Origin: Platynereis dumerilii
Lineage: Eukaryota; Annelida; Polychaeta; Phyllodocida; Nereididae
Length of the DNA: 64,000 nt
Assembly: GCA_026936325.1 (NCBI GenBank)
Contig: JAPTHN010000038.1
Coordinates: forward strand, 2,536,452-2,600,451
Reading direction: 5' to 3'
In this document: one piece after another, positions 1-10,530 of the stretch
Numbering within the stretch: the stretch's first letter is position 1
Layout: each line of letters opens with the position of its first letter
Position numbers and translations under genes: made by a program
The notes under the pieces: generated by a model
Told to the model about the DNA's origin: nothing
What the model saw: only the letters and a program-made list of their open reading frames with translations
Databases searched by the model: none

Positions 1-159
1 CATAACCATTATTAAAAAATATCGCCCTTGAAGGTCGGTATTTTTTACAATATCATAGGCCCTGATATTTTGACTGTAAACAGTGATATTCACAGCCAAG
101 CAGGTGATAAGTATTGTTTCAGCCCTATGGATCTTTGATTTCAGAAACGTTTTTCTGCC

Positions 160-810
160 TTGCACTGCCGTTTTATTTTATTTTTCTGGATCTAATCAAT
201 GTAGATACATCAGATTCACACAGTAGGTTGAACATATAGTATAGATTACAAATCGAAATTTTCAAGATGATATCTCAAAAATTCTGGCCACAAAAAAATC
301 ATAACTGAAACAAGAATTTTCACTTCAAGCGGAAAATCACTGATTTGAGTCAACTTTTTTTTTAGTTCCATGGCCGTTTTATTTTATATCTCAGGACCTG
401 AAAGCACCAGCCCTATTAGATTCTTCAGTACTGTTGTACATATAGTATAGATTACAAATCCAAAATTTTAAGGCGATATCTCAAAAACTCTTGCCACAAA
501 AAAATCATAAGTGAAACAAGAATTTTCACTTCAAGCGTAAAATCACTGATTTGAGTCAACTTTTTTTTAGTTCCATGGCCGTTTTATTCTATATCTCAGG
601 ACCTGAAAGCACCAGACCTATTACATTCTCCAGTACTGTTGTACATATAGTATAGATTACAAATCCAAAATTTCAAGGCGATATCTCAAAAACTCTTGCC
701 ACAAAAAAATCACAACTGAAACAAGAATTTTCAGTTTAACCGTAAAATCATAGATTTGAATTGACGTTTTTTAATTTAGTTCCATGGCTGTTTTACTTTA
801 TATCTCAAAA
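160..810. repeat. Tandem repeat, about 206-bp unit, roughly 3-4 copies
   Basis: The word ACATATAGTATAGATTAC recurs at 232, 438 and 643, and GCCGTTTTATT recurs at about 168, 372 and 578 with a diverged copy near 785. This gives a period of 205-206 bp. Each unit also carries a TTCCATGGCCG block and an ATATCTCAAAAA block. No reading frame persists across units. The copies differ by several substitutions, so the array is not freshly expanded. It lies downstream of the last visible SLC6 exon, in an intron if the gene continues to the left. Confidence 0.8.
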
Positions 811-1600
811 AGTTGGCTAGACATGGGATAATATGAGGTTTTATCCTCAGTCCAGAGTGAATCCTTGATTCTGATTGGCTGAGAGCCGCGGTGTATGACA
901 CCGTACACCCTGTCTGTCATCACCAGACAGGGTGTATGAGATAAACAATGATGTCACAATTGCAACCATAGGATTGTTATGACGTCATCCTTGTAGCAAC
1001 AATAGTCATGATGTCACAATGCCATTGTTTGAGCCATTGTGACATCATCAAGGTGACAGCTCTGGTGATGACGTCACAATGCTGTTGCTTTGTTACTGAA
1101 AGACACTTCAGGCTCAGTTTGCAAGATAATCTATGGGCATCAATAAAACAAGAAGTCTGAGGATAAAACCGTTACACCCTGCTCGTTTTTCGAGGGTACG
1201 GGAATATACACCACTCAGGCCTCCATACACCACTCAGCCTTCGGCTTCGTAGTGTATGGAGTCCTTCGTGGTGTATATTCCCGTACCCTCGAAACGAGCA
1301 GGGTGTAACTGATAATACCATGAGTTGGTGCAGTACTGGTCTCAGGAATATACTGGGGTCTCGGGGAGTATACCGGGGATGTACTGCACCTACCCATGGT
1401 ATAACCTCATAGTATACTCAATGTTTTTGCTGTATACTCAATGGTTTGATCATTGTTGATGATGTCATTGCATTGTTTACCATTGTGACGTGATGGCCAT
1501 GGTGATGTCACAACATTGTGACATCATCAGTTGGGCTGCTATCTCTGCTCTGATTGGCTGAGGCCGCTGTTGAGTATTGATCATCTCAACCAAGTTCAGT
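808..1600. mobile_element. Foldback/palindrome-rich non-autonomous element, copy 1
   Basis: The block opens with AAAAGTTGGCTAGACATGGG and contains nested hairpins. One is at 903-937 (TACACCCTGTCTG against its complement). A large one at 1172-1308 has arms of roughly 45-60 bp beginning TTACACCCTGCTCG. A third lies at about 1316-1412 and ends CCATGGTATAACCTCAT. Between hairpins are repeated CRE-like words (TGACGTCA at 981 and 1068, and many TGATGTCA/TGACATCA variants). GATTGGCTGAG occurs near both ends (about 876 and 1552). The opening word and the last hairpin's end recur near 52.8-53.3 kb, so this is a repeat family. No coding frame is seen. Exact ends and superfamily are not resolved. Confidence 0.6.
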
Positions 1601-2202
1601 TCATATATTACTCCCGCCATTATTCTTTAATATGTTTTCCTATAATACATCTATACATAGGCACAATACTAGATCATTTAACAACTTCCACACTCCAAGC
1701 ATGCGCTTAACTACGTGTCAGAAATCTTTCAAATTTATGGGTGTTAAAATATGGAATTATTTCATTTCTTTGATCAGTAATTGCCTTGTTTTAAACTCAT
1801 TTAAAAAAAAGACCAAACAATATTTAAATATTAATAACCTACCCGATTTTCTGTAAACTATTTCCTGTTTTGTTTTTATCACCGGTACACTTTCTGAATA
1901 TGTTGTCACTGATTATTAAACTTAATGTATGTATATCAAATAATATTAATCCTACAATTTGTTTTTATTTTTAGCCCTAGTCTTTTTGTTTTCTTTTGAA
2001 AAAAAGAACTTGTTTTTGTTCATGCTGTTCATGTTCTCCTTACTTGTATTACTCAATTTATGTATTGTAATTGGGCAAAATATGTCCACCCGACATCTGC
2101 CCCCAGATGTAACTGTTATTTTTATTGTTTCAATACATACATGTATCCTGTTTGCATCTGGAATAAAATTGAATTGAATTGAATTGAATTGAATTGAATT
2201 CT
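1597..2202 (+). mobile_element. LINE 3' end (CR1/Jockey-like) with (TTGAA)n tail
   Basis: The frame 1632-1856 ends in residues typical of the extreme C-terminus of CR1/Jockey-group reverse transcriptases: HRHNTRS, then QKSFKFMGVKIWN, then SFKKKTKQYL. After the stop comes about 300 bp of AT-rich 3' UTR, and the copy ends in a GAATT/TTGAA pentamer array at about 2165-2200, the microsatellite tail expected at the 3' end of such LINEs. The endonuclease and polymerase cores are missing, so this is a 5'-truncated dead copy. Its sense is opposite to the host gene. Confidence 0.7.
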
Positions 2203-2314
2203 CTTTTTATTTAAAATATGCTGTGGCTAGCAAGGCAATGTTACCATTTTTCATCATTTTTGCTATTTTACTGCACCGGTTTTTCGGACAAACATTATAA
2301 TAGAATGTATATAC

Positions 2315-2447
2315 CTTTCCTGCAGACTGGATTCCTTTGATAAGACACAGATAGGTGAACGCCCAGGCCAGCAGTAATAGCAGGACTAATTTCCACTCAA
2401 ACTGGCCCATGTTTTCAATTCCGTCTGATATCTTCAGGACATGTCGC
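2315..2447 (-). CDS. SLC6 transporter exon: end of EL2, TM4, start of TM5
   Basis: This 133-bp exon reads RHVLKISDGIENMGQFEWK, then the hydrophobic run LVLLLLLAWAFTYLCLI, then KGIQSAGK. The LxxSxGIExxG lead-in and the WxxxLxxKGxxSxGK ending are hallmarks of SLC6 proteins around TM4-TM5, where the next exon normally continues VVYFTA. The acceptor is TTGAATTACAG at 2448 and the donor is AAG|GTATAT after 2315, phase 0. The first base completes an Arg codon begun in the preceding exon, giving the family motif EEYWRRHVL. The longer open frame around it (2207-2620) is fortuitous extension into introns. No VVYF exon was found in 1-2314, so it probably lies outside the window. Confidence 0.9.
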
Positions 2448-2514
2448 CTGTAATTCAAGTGTTTCGTAGTTACAATGACAAATAAAAGGTATGTTATTTG
2501 TAAATGCTTGTTTA

Positions 2515-3821
2515 GGGTGCATCGTCTGCCCCCTAAAAATGAAAAAAAAATTGAAATATTCATTTGCACTTTTGCCATATTGTAGCTTTGCCGGTAGAAA
2601 CACATTCTGCAAAATTTCAATAAGATCCGATGTGGCTTTAGGGTGGCACTTTTGTGTCAAAGTTGAGTCCAAAATTGTAAAAAAATTATGCTTTGAAAAG
2701 TCGCGGTTAGAAATATCTAGCTTATGGTTGGCTGTATGATTTAATTTCATATACCATTATTCTCAGAAGAAAATTGTCTTTAATTTGAATGGTAGAAAGC
2801 TATACTTCAAAAAATTTCTCATGCCTAACTTTTTTGGAAAGCCGAAAGTTTCTGACTATTATGACAAAATGTTTGGAAAAATCAACTGAAAAGCTCAACT
2901 TCTGCCCAACTTTGACGTCATCGTTAGAATAAAACATAAAGAACACTTTGCTGAAGAAAGTAGGAAATTGAAAAAAATTTTCTAGATAGTTATACATCAA
3001 ATTCAAATGTGCAAATGTTCATAAATTACATGTAAACATGAGAAATACAACAGTTCATTGAGACACCATTCTGCATATCCTTTTCTTCTGACTACATCAT
3101 AATGCAATCAAGGTTTTATCAGATAATGTAGTAGACCATATTTCCACTTTGTAGACTTCTTTGACTTCGCAAAGTCATATTAACATCCTTTTTTTGATTT
3201 ATCACATTTTACCCAATAAAAAAGAAAATATCTCCACTCAATTTTGACTTCTACTGACTTGAAACCATTAATGTTGGTATTCAAATTAAAGCTCCCTTTC
3301 TAAGGAATCTAACTGTGCCATTCAAAAATAATTTCATTTAATATTGACAATATTATTTATAACCGCGAATCGCTAAAATATGACCTAATACTGAAATTTC
3401 AAGACTGTTGTGCCACCCTTTGGCATTATAATTTTTTCCTAAAATTTTGCAGGGCCTGACTGAATACAGTCTGCTGTTGAAGCAGGCGAGCAAGCGAGGC
3501 TGCAGACTGACGAAATTCAGATCGAAATGGATATCAAATTGGCCTCTAGGTCATTAGAAATGCTGCCCCTAAAGTCCGCGCTGCTGCCTGTCAGGTCCGC
3601 GCCCAGCAGAACACAGCAGGACTGAGCTAAGTTGCTTCAGAATTTCATGTAAGCGAGGACGTGAAATAGAACACCACCAGTGAAATGTTGTGGCCTGCTC
3701 ACTCACTTTCGCAACTACAGCAGGCTGCTGTAGCCTGTCGCAGGGCTTCTTTTATGATACAAGGGTACAATCATGCAAAAGTGCATGATGTTTCGAAAAT
3801 ATAGGGGCAGACGACGCACCC
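2515..3821. mobile_element. TIR element flanked by TA (tip GGGTGCRTCGTCTGCCCC)
   Basis: The left end GGGTGCATCGTCTGCCCCC at 2515 and the right end, whose reverse complement starts GGGTGCGTCGTCTGCCCC (3821), form a roughly 20-bp terminal inverted repeat with one mismatch. TA lies directly outside each end (2513-2514 and 3822-3823), which fits a Tc1/mariner-type TA target duplication. The 1.3-kb interior has no transposase frame, so it is non-autonomous or decayed. It occupies nearly the whole intron between the EL2 and TM4 exons of the SLC6 gene without touching either splice site. Superfamily assignment rests on the TA flanks only. Confidence 0.65.
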
Positions 3822-3849
3822 TATAATGTATATTTTTTTAATGACACAC

Positions 3850-3961
3850 CTCCAGTATTCTTCTGCAGGAGAAACGAACATGTCTGATGTCATGTTTAGA
3901 GTTGAGTTCAAAGATGAAAGCAAAGGAGGAACTGTGGCATTTGCTAATAATGTTTGGTTTT
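3850..3961 (-). CDS. SLC6 transporter exon: glycosylated extracellular loop 2
   Basis: A short 112-bp exon found by splice logic, not by length. Its acceptor is a T-rich tract ending TTTTCAG (3962) and its donor is TGGAG|GTGTGT after 3850. It starts in phase 1, matching the TM3 exon, and ends in phase 2, matching the TM4 exon. The peptide runs NQTLLANATVPPLLSSLN, then STLNMTSDMF, then VSPAEEYW. It carries four N-glycosylation sequons (NQT, NAT, NST, NMT), as expected of the large extracellular loop between TM3 and TM4, and ends in SPAEEYW, the conserved lead into TM4. Being only 24 bp from a transposon end makes it easy to miss. Confidence 0.85.
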
Positions 3962-4749
3962 CTGAAAAAAAAAGAAAAATTGAATTTTGAATGTAGATTC
4001 TTGATCTGCAGATCAGTGATTGTTGTAAATTTTATCTACCTTCAGAAAATATTTAGATAATTCTGATTTGTTTTCATGTCACGAAGACAATGCTAAATCA
4101 TTGAAATATTTGACAAGAATAAATCCAATCTCAGAAGGTTAATTCTTCAGTATCAAAAATTGAATAACATAGATTTAGTTACAGATGATTTCGTATTTGT
4201 AGCCATAAGGACTGAATTTGATTTTTTTTTCTGGGACATGTATTCTATAGGGAAAATTGAAAACTTATGAAATCACTTTTCCCCGTAGGATACCATGTCC
4301 TAGAAAAAAAATCACATTTCGTCCTTTGGTCTACAAATATGAAATCATCTGTAACCGGCATTAGCAAAAAAGGGTATGACAAATTCTTTGCTTGGATCTT
4401 TTCTAAAAATAATGGAATCATTCTGCTTTGTGTTCTTTTTATGGTCTACAATATCATGGAATGAATATTCTCCTCAAACTAACTTTCAAAAGTACAAGTT
4501 ACCTTTAAAGATCTCATTATATCATAGCACCTGTCTTCTTATATACATTTCAGGATGCTGTTTACTCACAACTAGAAACAAAATATCAGACCATAGTTTG
4601 AAGGTGAAGCTGAAAAGAATTACATGTTTTACTCTGAATGTAATTTTTGCTTGAATTTGCATACCCCCAAATTGCTCTCAAATATTATAAATGATATTTT
4701 CTGAGGTGGACTTAACTTTGTGAACAGTTTAACATATATGTATGCATAC
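3962..4749 (-). other. SLC6 intron 3, nothing else recognised
   Basis: This 788-bp AT-rich intron lies between the TM3 and EL2 exons. Open frames of 60-90 codons occur on the plus strand (4267-4654), but they show no family motif and look like chance frames. No repeat ends were identified. Confidence 0.6.
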
Positions 4750-4923
4750 CAAAGGTTATTTTATCCAAAGACTTGCAAAATGGGGTGTTCCAGGAGTTGT
4801 CACAAGTTGCCCATGGCAATGTTCTTCGGAATGATGAGAAGAAAAAGTAAAGGATGTATGCTATGAGGATGTTGTAGTAGAGACAACACAAGGCACATGT
4901 CATCATCATTGTGTAGCCAAGGC
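4750..4923 (-). CDS. SLC6 transporter exon: TM3 and start of EL2
   Basis: The 174-bp exon begins after TTCTTATTTCAG and ends at TTTG|GTATGC. Translation: (G)LGYT, then MMMTCALCCLYYNILIAY, then ILYFFFSSFRRTLPW, then ATCDNSWNTPFC. The YYNxxIAYxLYxxFxSF core is the SLC6 TM3 signature, and the two cysteines in TCDNSWNTPFC match the conserved EL2 disulfide pair. Entry and exit phases are both 1, consistent with the neighbouring exons. It lies 21 kb from the TM2 exon because of transposon accumulation. Confidence 0.9.
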
Positions 4924-5879
4924 CTGAAATAAGAAGAAAGTCATTTGCAAATACCTTGGACTGTGAGGAAGTTGCTTTTTGTATCGATGTCTTAACCTGT
5001 AAAAAAACTCATATGTAAGTATACTTAACAGTAAATCGATTCATCAAGGTTAGGAAATCATTCTGGCGATATTTTTAGCGTGTAAAACGTCATCAAAGAG
5101 TGTGTACATCATTTCCAATACAAAACTTGGTCTAAAAACCTTAATAAACACCCGATTTTCAAAATTTAAAAACCTTTCAAGATATATCAAGTAAGCCGCT
5201 CCGAATTCAATGCACTTGTGAATTTTGCTCTATTTGCAATATTAACGTCGCAAAAAGCCTTTCGCCGCATAACGCTGAAATGATGCAAAGTTCCAGTGAC
5301 CACAGCAAACCAGTGGCAGATTCTTTTTTTTTTTTTGAAGGGGGGGGGGGCTATTTTTCTGCCCTGAAATCACACACTGAATAGTACAGGAAAAACATGT
5401 ACACTGTGCATGTAGCAATTAACATGCTAATATCCAAACTGATGGTTTTTCATAACAGAAGTTTTTTTTTACACATCCTTGGTTTTATAATATTTTCATT
5501 AAACAAGGGGAGGGGCTTTGAATTTTTCTAAGGGTAATTATTTCATAGAAATGCCTACTTTAAGATATTGAAATCTTTTATTACTTGCCACACACCCTCA
5601 GGTAAATGATAAGATCGATACAGTACCCTTTTTTAAGGGTACTTTTCTTGTTAATGATGCACATATAAGTATTTCAAAGCCAGCGGCTTACCGAGCGGAG
5701 CAAGGTGACTTGTCCCTTATGGCAAACATGCGAGGAGTGAACCAGATGGTTCAATCAAAAAAAGTGATTCAGACATCCCATAATATGATCCTGGCATTTA
5801 TTTCTCGTCACAAAGCAACGTGACTACTTCGTGACTACAAAAAATGTTTGAAGAAAAAAAATTCCCCCCAAAAAAAATG
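4924..5879. other. Intronic stretch without genes
   Basis: No gene is seen. A T-run followed by a run of at least ten G lies at about 5320-5350. A near-perfect 22-bp palindrome (AGTACCCTT, loop, AAGGGTACT) sits at 5621-5643. The rest is AT-rich intron sequence. Confidence 0.5.
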
Positions 5880-6639
5880 TCTAGCATGTGTGATGTCGTT
5901 TCTAGTCACTCAGGTAGGCCCTTTGTTGGGGTTGCCATTATTTGTAATAAGAACAATTGCTATACCGCTCGCAATATCAGTGTACATAGTGATATACTTG
6001 TTGTGGTTGGTTTACATGATAATAGTTGTAATTTATTTCATGTTATTGTTTGTGTGTATACACCATTTTATGATGGATCCAATAGTGGTAATACGGCAGA
6101 GTATGCTGAAGTAATAGATGAGCTGCAAACCATTGTAGATGAATGCTCAGCTCAGACTCCTATAAAAATTGTAGATGATTTTAATGCACAACTCCCTATG
6201 TCTGGTAAACTTTTAAAAAATTGGTTCAGAAAAGGTGGTTTCAATGTTCACTCTGCATTGTTGTATGACTTCTTAGTATCTAACAGTATGTTAGCAGCAG
6301 ATTTATTATTTAAACAAAAACTTGTTGCTCTGAGGTTGATGTTAGCAATGTTAAAACTTGTTTTATTGTTGAGCCAGAGGCTTTTAATGTGAGTGATCAT
6401 TTACCTTTACATATAGATTTTACTGCACTTGTTAATCCCTTGTGTCCAAAAAATGATTTTAATGCTTACGCCCAGCCTAATTGGAGTAACCATGTTAACA
6501 ATAGAAGTTACTGTGAAATCTTAGCAAAAAAGTTGCAGCATTTAGAATTATTGTCAAATCATGAAGATTATATTAAACACAGGCATCACAATTGTTCTCA
6601 ACAGTTGTGCACTAGATCACTACCAGTGGTACAGATGCA

Positions 6640-6747
6640 CCAAGGTGGGAAAGTCCCCTGAATCGACCACCCTGCAGTGATGTTATGCCAATGGGGTGCA
6701 GGGTGGCTGATTCAAGGGAATTGCCCAGACTTTCCCATCTTCCTTGT
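6640..6747. repeat. Foldback hairpin in the LINE remnant
   Basis: CCAAGGTGGGAAAGTC and ACCACCCTGCA on the left pair with TGCAGGGTGG and GACTTTCCCATCTTCCTTG on the right, so almost the whole 108 bp folds on itself. It interrupts the LINE reading frame and is probably a small foldback MITE. Target duplication was not identified. Confidence 0.5.
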
Positions 6748-6756
6748 ACTGTTTAA

Positions 6757-6861
6757 GACTTAGCAAATCAAGAACCTTGACACAAACCAAGTATGTCTCT
6801 AAATAGCCAACTCAGGTGCTGATGAGACGTTAAAAACCAACTCACTCACTCACTCACTCAC
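6757..6861 (+). mobile_element. Short SINE with (ACTC)n tail and 16-bp target duplication
   Basis: The 105-bp insert is flanked by TCCTTGTACTGTTTAA on both sides (6741-6756 and 6862-6877), a 16-bp target-site duplication typical of LINE-driven retroposition. Its 3' part reads GGTGCTGATGAGACGTTAAA and ends in an (ACTC)n array. I recall similar tails in mollusc and other marine-invertebrate SINEs. The 5' head is short, so the copy may be 5'-truncated. Confidence 0.7.
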
Positions 6862-7107
6862 TCCTTGTACTGTTTAAAGAGACCAGTATCATGCAGGCCA
6901 TAGAGCTGTGTTGGCAAATGATTGAAATGCCTGTGATATTAAATGTGCTGTAAATAATAAGATATGTACAATTGTTAACGCTATTCACAGTGCCTCAAAG
7001 GAGGCTGGTTGTGTGCCTAAGAAAGTTTTTAAACCTAAAAAATACTGTTGCCCAGAACTGAGTACAATAAGAATTCTACAAAAAGCGTTTCTGGTGGTCA
7101 CTCTGGG

Positions 7108-7493
7108 GAGGTATATATTTTTCACTATTTGGCATGTACACGAATTTGAATTTCCTGCAAAAACGAACATATACACGAATTTGGAATTCGTGTAAGTGTG
7201 AAATATTGCAATTCACGAATTTGTGTATGTGTGATTATGAACACTGCAATCAGAAAATTGGCTAAAAACTACTCTAACCCTAATTTTAACACTAAACCCT
7301 AATGATATAGCACTTCCACGAATGTTAGTGTTAGCAGATACACGAATGAATAATAAAGCACATTCACGAGTGCTAGTTATTACATGTACACGAGCACCTA
7401 TGCTCGTTTTTTCATGTCCACGAATTCGTACATGCTCGTTTTTACACCTCCACGAATTCGTGAACATGCCAAATAATGAAAAATATATACATG
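7108..7493. mobile_element. 386-bp MITE with ~38-bp TIRs and 7-bp duplication CTCTGGG
   Basis: The left end GAGGTATATATTTTTCACTA and the reverse complement of the right end, CATGTATATATTTTTCATTA, agree for about 38 bp and continue TTTGGCATGT(A/T)CACGAATT. CTCTGGG flanks both ends (7101-7107 and 7494-7500). The insertion splits the host LINE between codons for TGG and GTT. The interior repeats the palindrome CACGAATTCGTG and variants many times on both strands. TSD length (7, or 8 with a mismatch) would allow a hAT-like origin, unproven. No ORF is present. Confidence 0.75.
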
Positions 7494-7680
7494 CTCTGGG
7501 TTGATGCTGGCAGGGCCAGACAAGGTTCAGTTTTTGAGGTTTATAAGAATGTTAAAAAGCTTAAATTTCGTTGTCTAAGCAGAAGGTTTATGAACAATCA
7601 TGTACTTAGGGATCGTAATGTTCGTAATCATTTACATGACAAAAAAATACATTGTATGAAAGGATTTTGGATCTTTAAAT

Positions 7681-8296
7681 GAATGTGTCTATTGTAAAGT
7701 ATGTCCTTTGAAGCATAGTCCTGTTATTTACATCATAGCAAAGCAATGTCAGTGAGGGGATCGGTTACCTCGGCACACTGGTGACGTCGTTAAGTGGTTG
7801 CTAGGCCAACAGTAGCCCTGGGACCCATGCGATAGCTTGGGTCATGGGTCATCCCATGCAAAATCTTGAGATTTTGACACTGCATCAGGCGAAGTGAATT
7901 GGCAACGAAACTAATGCATTATGTCGTTGAGGCCCGAGGGGGGGGGGTAGTCGCAAAAAAAATGTTCACTTGCTCTCACGGAGTCGGCTTTTGATGTATA
8001 AAAGCCAAAATTAGCATGTGTATTTTATAGACCAACCTGCATCATGTAACGGGCTCCTTTTCTTTTTAATGGCGATTTTTATTGATGGTCAATAACACCG
8101 TTTATTTAAACAAAAAAGATCCGATAGCTGGATGGAGCGATGAATGAATGAAAGGAATGAAAGCAAGGAAGAAAATTCTAGAAAAATAGGAATTTTAGAA
8201 AAGGAAGGAGAAAAGAGAGACAATGAAGATTGGGAAAGGAAGAATTGAAGGAAATCAGGAATCTTAAAAAGAAGATGGAAGAAAGAAAGGTTAATT
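7681..8296. other. Intronic stretch without genes
   Basis: No gene is recognised. A G-run lies near 7940, and a GAA/GGAA-rich purine tract spans about 8130-8290. Confidence 0.5.
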
Positions 8297-8883
8297 TGTT
8301 ACCATGGAAACCAAAAGTCATGAAATGCGGCCCAGGGTACTTTTAGACACACAGATTCATTATATTTTGTCAAAAATTAAATTTTTACCAGGGATACAGA
8401 ACAAGAAACCTTTTAAAAATAATCCCTAACATTTCACAAATTCTTAAATTAATGAACATGACACTGGGTACATTTCCTCTAACTTTATATCCCTTAAAAA
8501 ACCAATGCCTCAAAGTCCTCATATTCAGATCACTTTTTGTGTTTCGCAGATTTTTGTACTTTATGATTGATTTGTCCAACTTGCCATAACTTTTGCTAGA
8601 TTTTCTACAGAAAGATGATATTTAAGTCAGTTGATATTGAGGTAATTTGCAAAGGATTCCCAGAAAATCAGATCATAGAAGTAAAAATAAATTGTTGATC
8701 TGTTGCCATGGAAACCAAAAGTCATGAATGCGGCCAAAATCTTGTTAAGAGACATATACTCGATATATTTTGTCAAAATACGTAATTATTACTAGAGATA
8801 TAGAACAGAATATATTCAAAACATTCATAGCCATTTTAGCCGTTTCACAACTTCCTAAACTAATGACTGGGACTGTGTAAACA
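8297..8883. repeat. Interspersed repeat, two direct units, split by a LINE
   Basis: CCATGGAAACCAAAAGTCAT occurs at about 8304 and 8707, followed in each case by GCGGCC and by TATATTTTGTCAAAA, giving two units about 404 bp apart. The reverse complement of the same block (ATGACTTCTGGTTACCGTGG region) is found at about 10975-11165. The LINE fragment at 8884-10530 therefore appears to lie inside an older inverted-repeat element. No coding frame is seen. Confidence 0.6.
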
Positions 8884-10530
8884 TATTAGCAGGCATAGAA
8901 TTGATAGACAGAGTGATAAGTAAAATGGACAAAGGTGAAATCCCAATAAATATATACCTAGACCTGAGTAAGGCATTCGACACCTTGGACCATAAAATCC
9001 TGCTGCATTAACTTGGTTATTATGGATTCAATGAAAGAGCATTATCCTTGATGGAAAACTATTTAGAAGACAGAAAACAATATGTAGATTACAATGGCAA
9101 TTATTCTAAATGCTTGACAGTACGTATGGGTGTACCCCAAGGGTCTATACTTGGTCCATTACTATTTTTGATTTATATAAATGATATTATCTACTCAAGC
9201 ACTCATTTTTATCCAATAGTATATGCAGACGATACAACTCTTTCGGCCACATTAAACACATTTAAAAATAACAACAGTGATGATTTATGTGCTAATATAA
9301 ACATCGAGCTAAGAAAAGTGTATTGTTGGTTGGAACTAAATAAGCTCTCACTCAATCTAAAGAAAACAAAAGGCATGATATTCCACTCCACACACAAGAA
9401 ACCAGAAACCCCTTCTGTACGAATAAATAATACACAAATAGAATTTGTAGAGCATTTTAATTTCTTAGGTGTTGAAATAGACAAGAATCTTACCTGGAAT
9501 CAACATATAAGGAAAATCTCAACAAAATTAGCAAAAAAAATTGGTATGTTAAATAAACTAAAATACTATATCCCAAGAAACACATTAGTCACATTATATA
9601 ACTCCTTGATATTACCACATCTAACCTATGGCATTTTCCTTTGGGGAACAAAAGCTAACAAATTAGCTAAACTACAGAAAAAAGCAATTAGAATCATCAT
9701 TAATGCGAAATATAACTCCCACACTGAGCCATTTTTTAAACATTTAAAAATTTTAAAAGTTGCAGATCTGAGCACATTGTATGGACTAAAGTTTGCATAT
9801 CTTTATGAAAACAATTTGCTGCCAGCATATTTTATCTCTTTGTGCAGACACCACTCAGACAGCCATGATATTCGCACAAGACACCAAAACAACTTTCAAA
9901 TTCCAATAATTAAACATGAATATGCTAAAAATGCTATCCAATACAAATTACCAATCATTTTTAACAACAGTCCAGCCTGTATAACAGAAAAAAATTACAC
10001 CCACAGCAAAAGAGGCTTCACCAATTATGCCAAAGATAAATTATTAAGTGGCTATAAAGAAGATTGTCTAATTCAAAACTGCTATGTACGTAATTCATAA
10101 TAAAAATTCAAAACTGCTATGTACGTAATTCATCATTTAAAAAAAAAACAACAAAAAAAAACAAAACATAATAATAAAATAAAAATAAAAATAATTAATT
10201 AATCAGTAAATAATAATGAATAAATGAAAATAATAATAAAATAACGATATTTTTAGTGTATTCACACTCATATTATAAAAACCATGTGCTCACAAATTTC
10301 CAAATTTTCCATTTTGTATTTTTCTCTGTATATTGTTGTTTCAAGCTGATAAACATCCATATGTATATTTTTACAACATATCTATATATATATATGTTAA
10401 AAATCATTGTACAAGGTGGTTTCCCACAAGCGATCAATTCTGGTCTTGGGGAATCTCCTCCGCATCTTATATATCTTGTATATATTTCAAAAATCGTGGA
10501 AATAAATAATCAATCGATCAGTCAATCAAT
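8884..10530 (+). mobile_element. LINE fragment (CR1/Jockey-like) with reverse transcriptase and (AATC)n-like tail
   Basis: The reading frame 8886-10100 carries reverse-transcriptase blocks YLDLSKAFDTLDHKIL, GVPQGSILGPLLFLIYIND and the catalytic YADDT, followed by the thumb motif KLSLNLKKTKGMIF and FNFLGVEIDKNLTW. The stretch 9048-10100 (350 codons) is open. One in-frame stop (TAA at 9009-9011) lies just upstream, so polymerase function is lost. The endonuclease is missing: the copy is 5'-truncated at about 8884. The 3' UTR is A-rich and ends in AATCAATCGATCAGTCAATC repeats near 10505-10535. Sense is opposite to the host gene. Confidence 0.85.

Larger units (their letters stand above)
5880..7680 (+). 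mobile_element. LINE remnant: AP-endonuclease half of ORF2, with later insertions
   Basis: Frames at 5880-6370 and 6370-6600 show an exonuclease-endonuclease-phosphatase domain: GRPFVGVAIICNKN, VCVYTPFYDGSNSGN, KIVDDFNAQLP (usually GDFNA) and FNVSDHLPLHIDFT. One frameshift near 6320 separates the domain's two frames. Downstream text of the same element appears at 7010-7100 (CVPKKVFKPKKYCCPELS) and resumes at 7500 as WVDAGRARQGSVFEVYKN. It was cut by three later events: a foldback block near 6640-6747, a SINE at 6757-6861 and a MITE at 7108-7493. No reverse-transcriptase core follows. The clade cannot be fixed from the endonuclease alone. Confidence 0.7.

Noticed and set aside
2207-2620. Full 137-codon minus-strand ORF as one protein
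   Set aside because: Only 2315-2447 is coding; both flanks run across clear acceptor and donor sites into intron.
5323-5350. G-run as a G-quadruplex regulatory site
   Set aside because: A single homopolymer run within intron; similar runs occur at several places without pattern.
5621-5643. Hairpin AGTACCCTT...AAGGGTACT as a terminator
   Set aside because: Bacterial-style terminators are not expected here; it is a short chance or repeat-derived palindrome.
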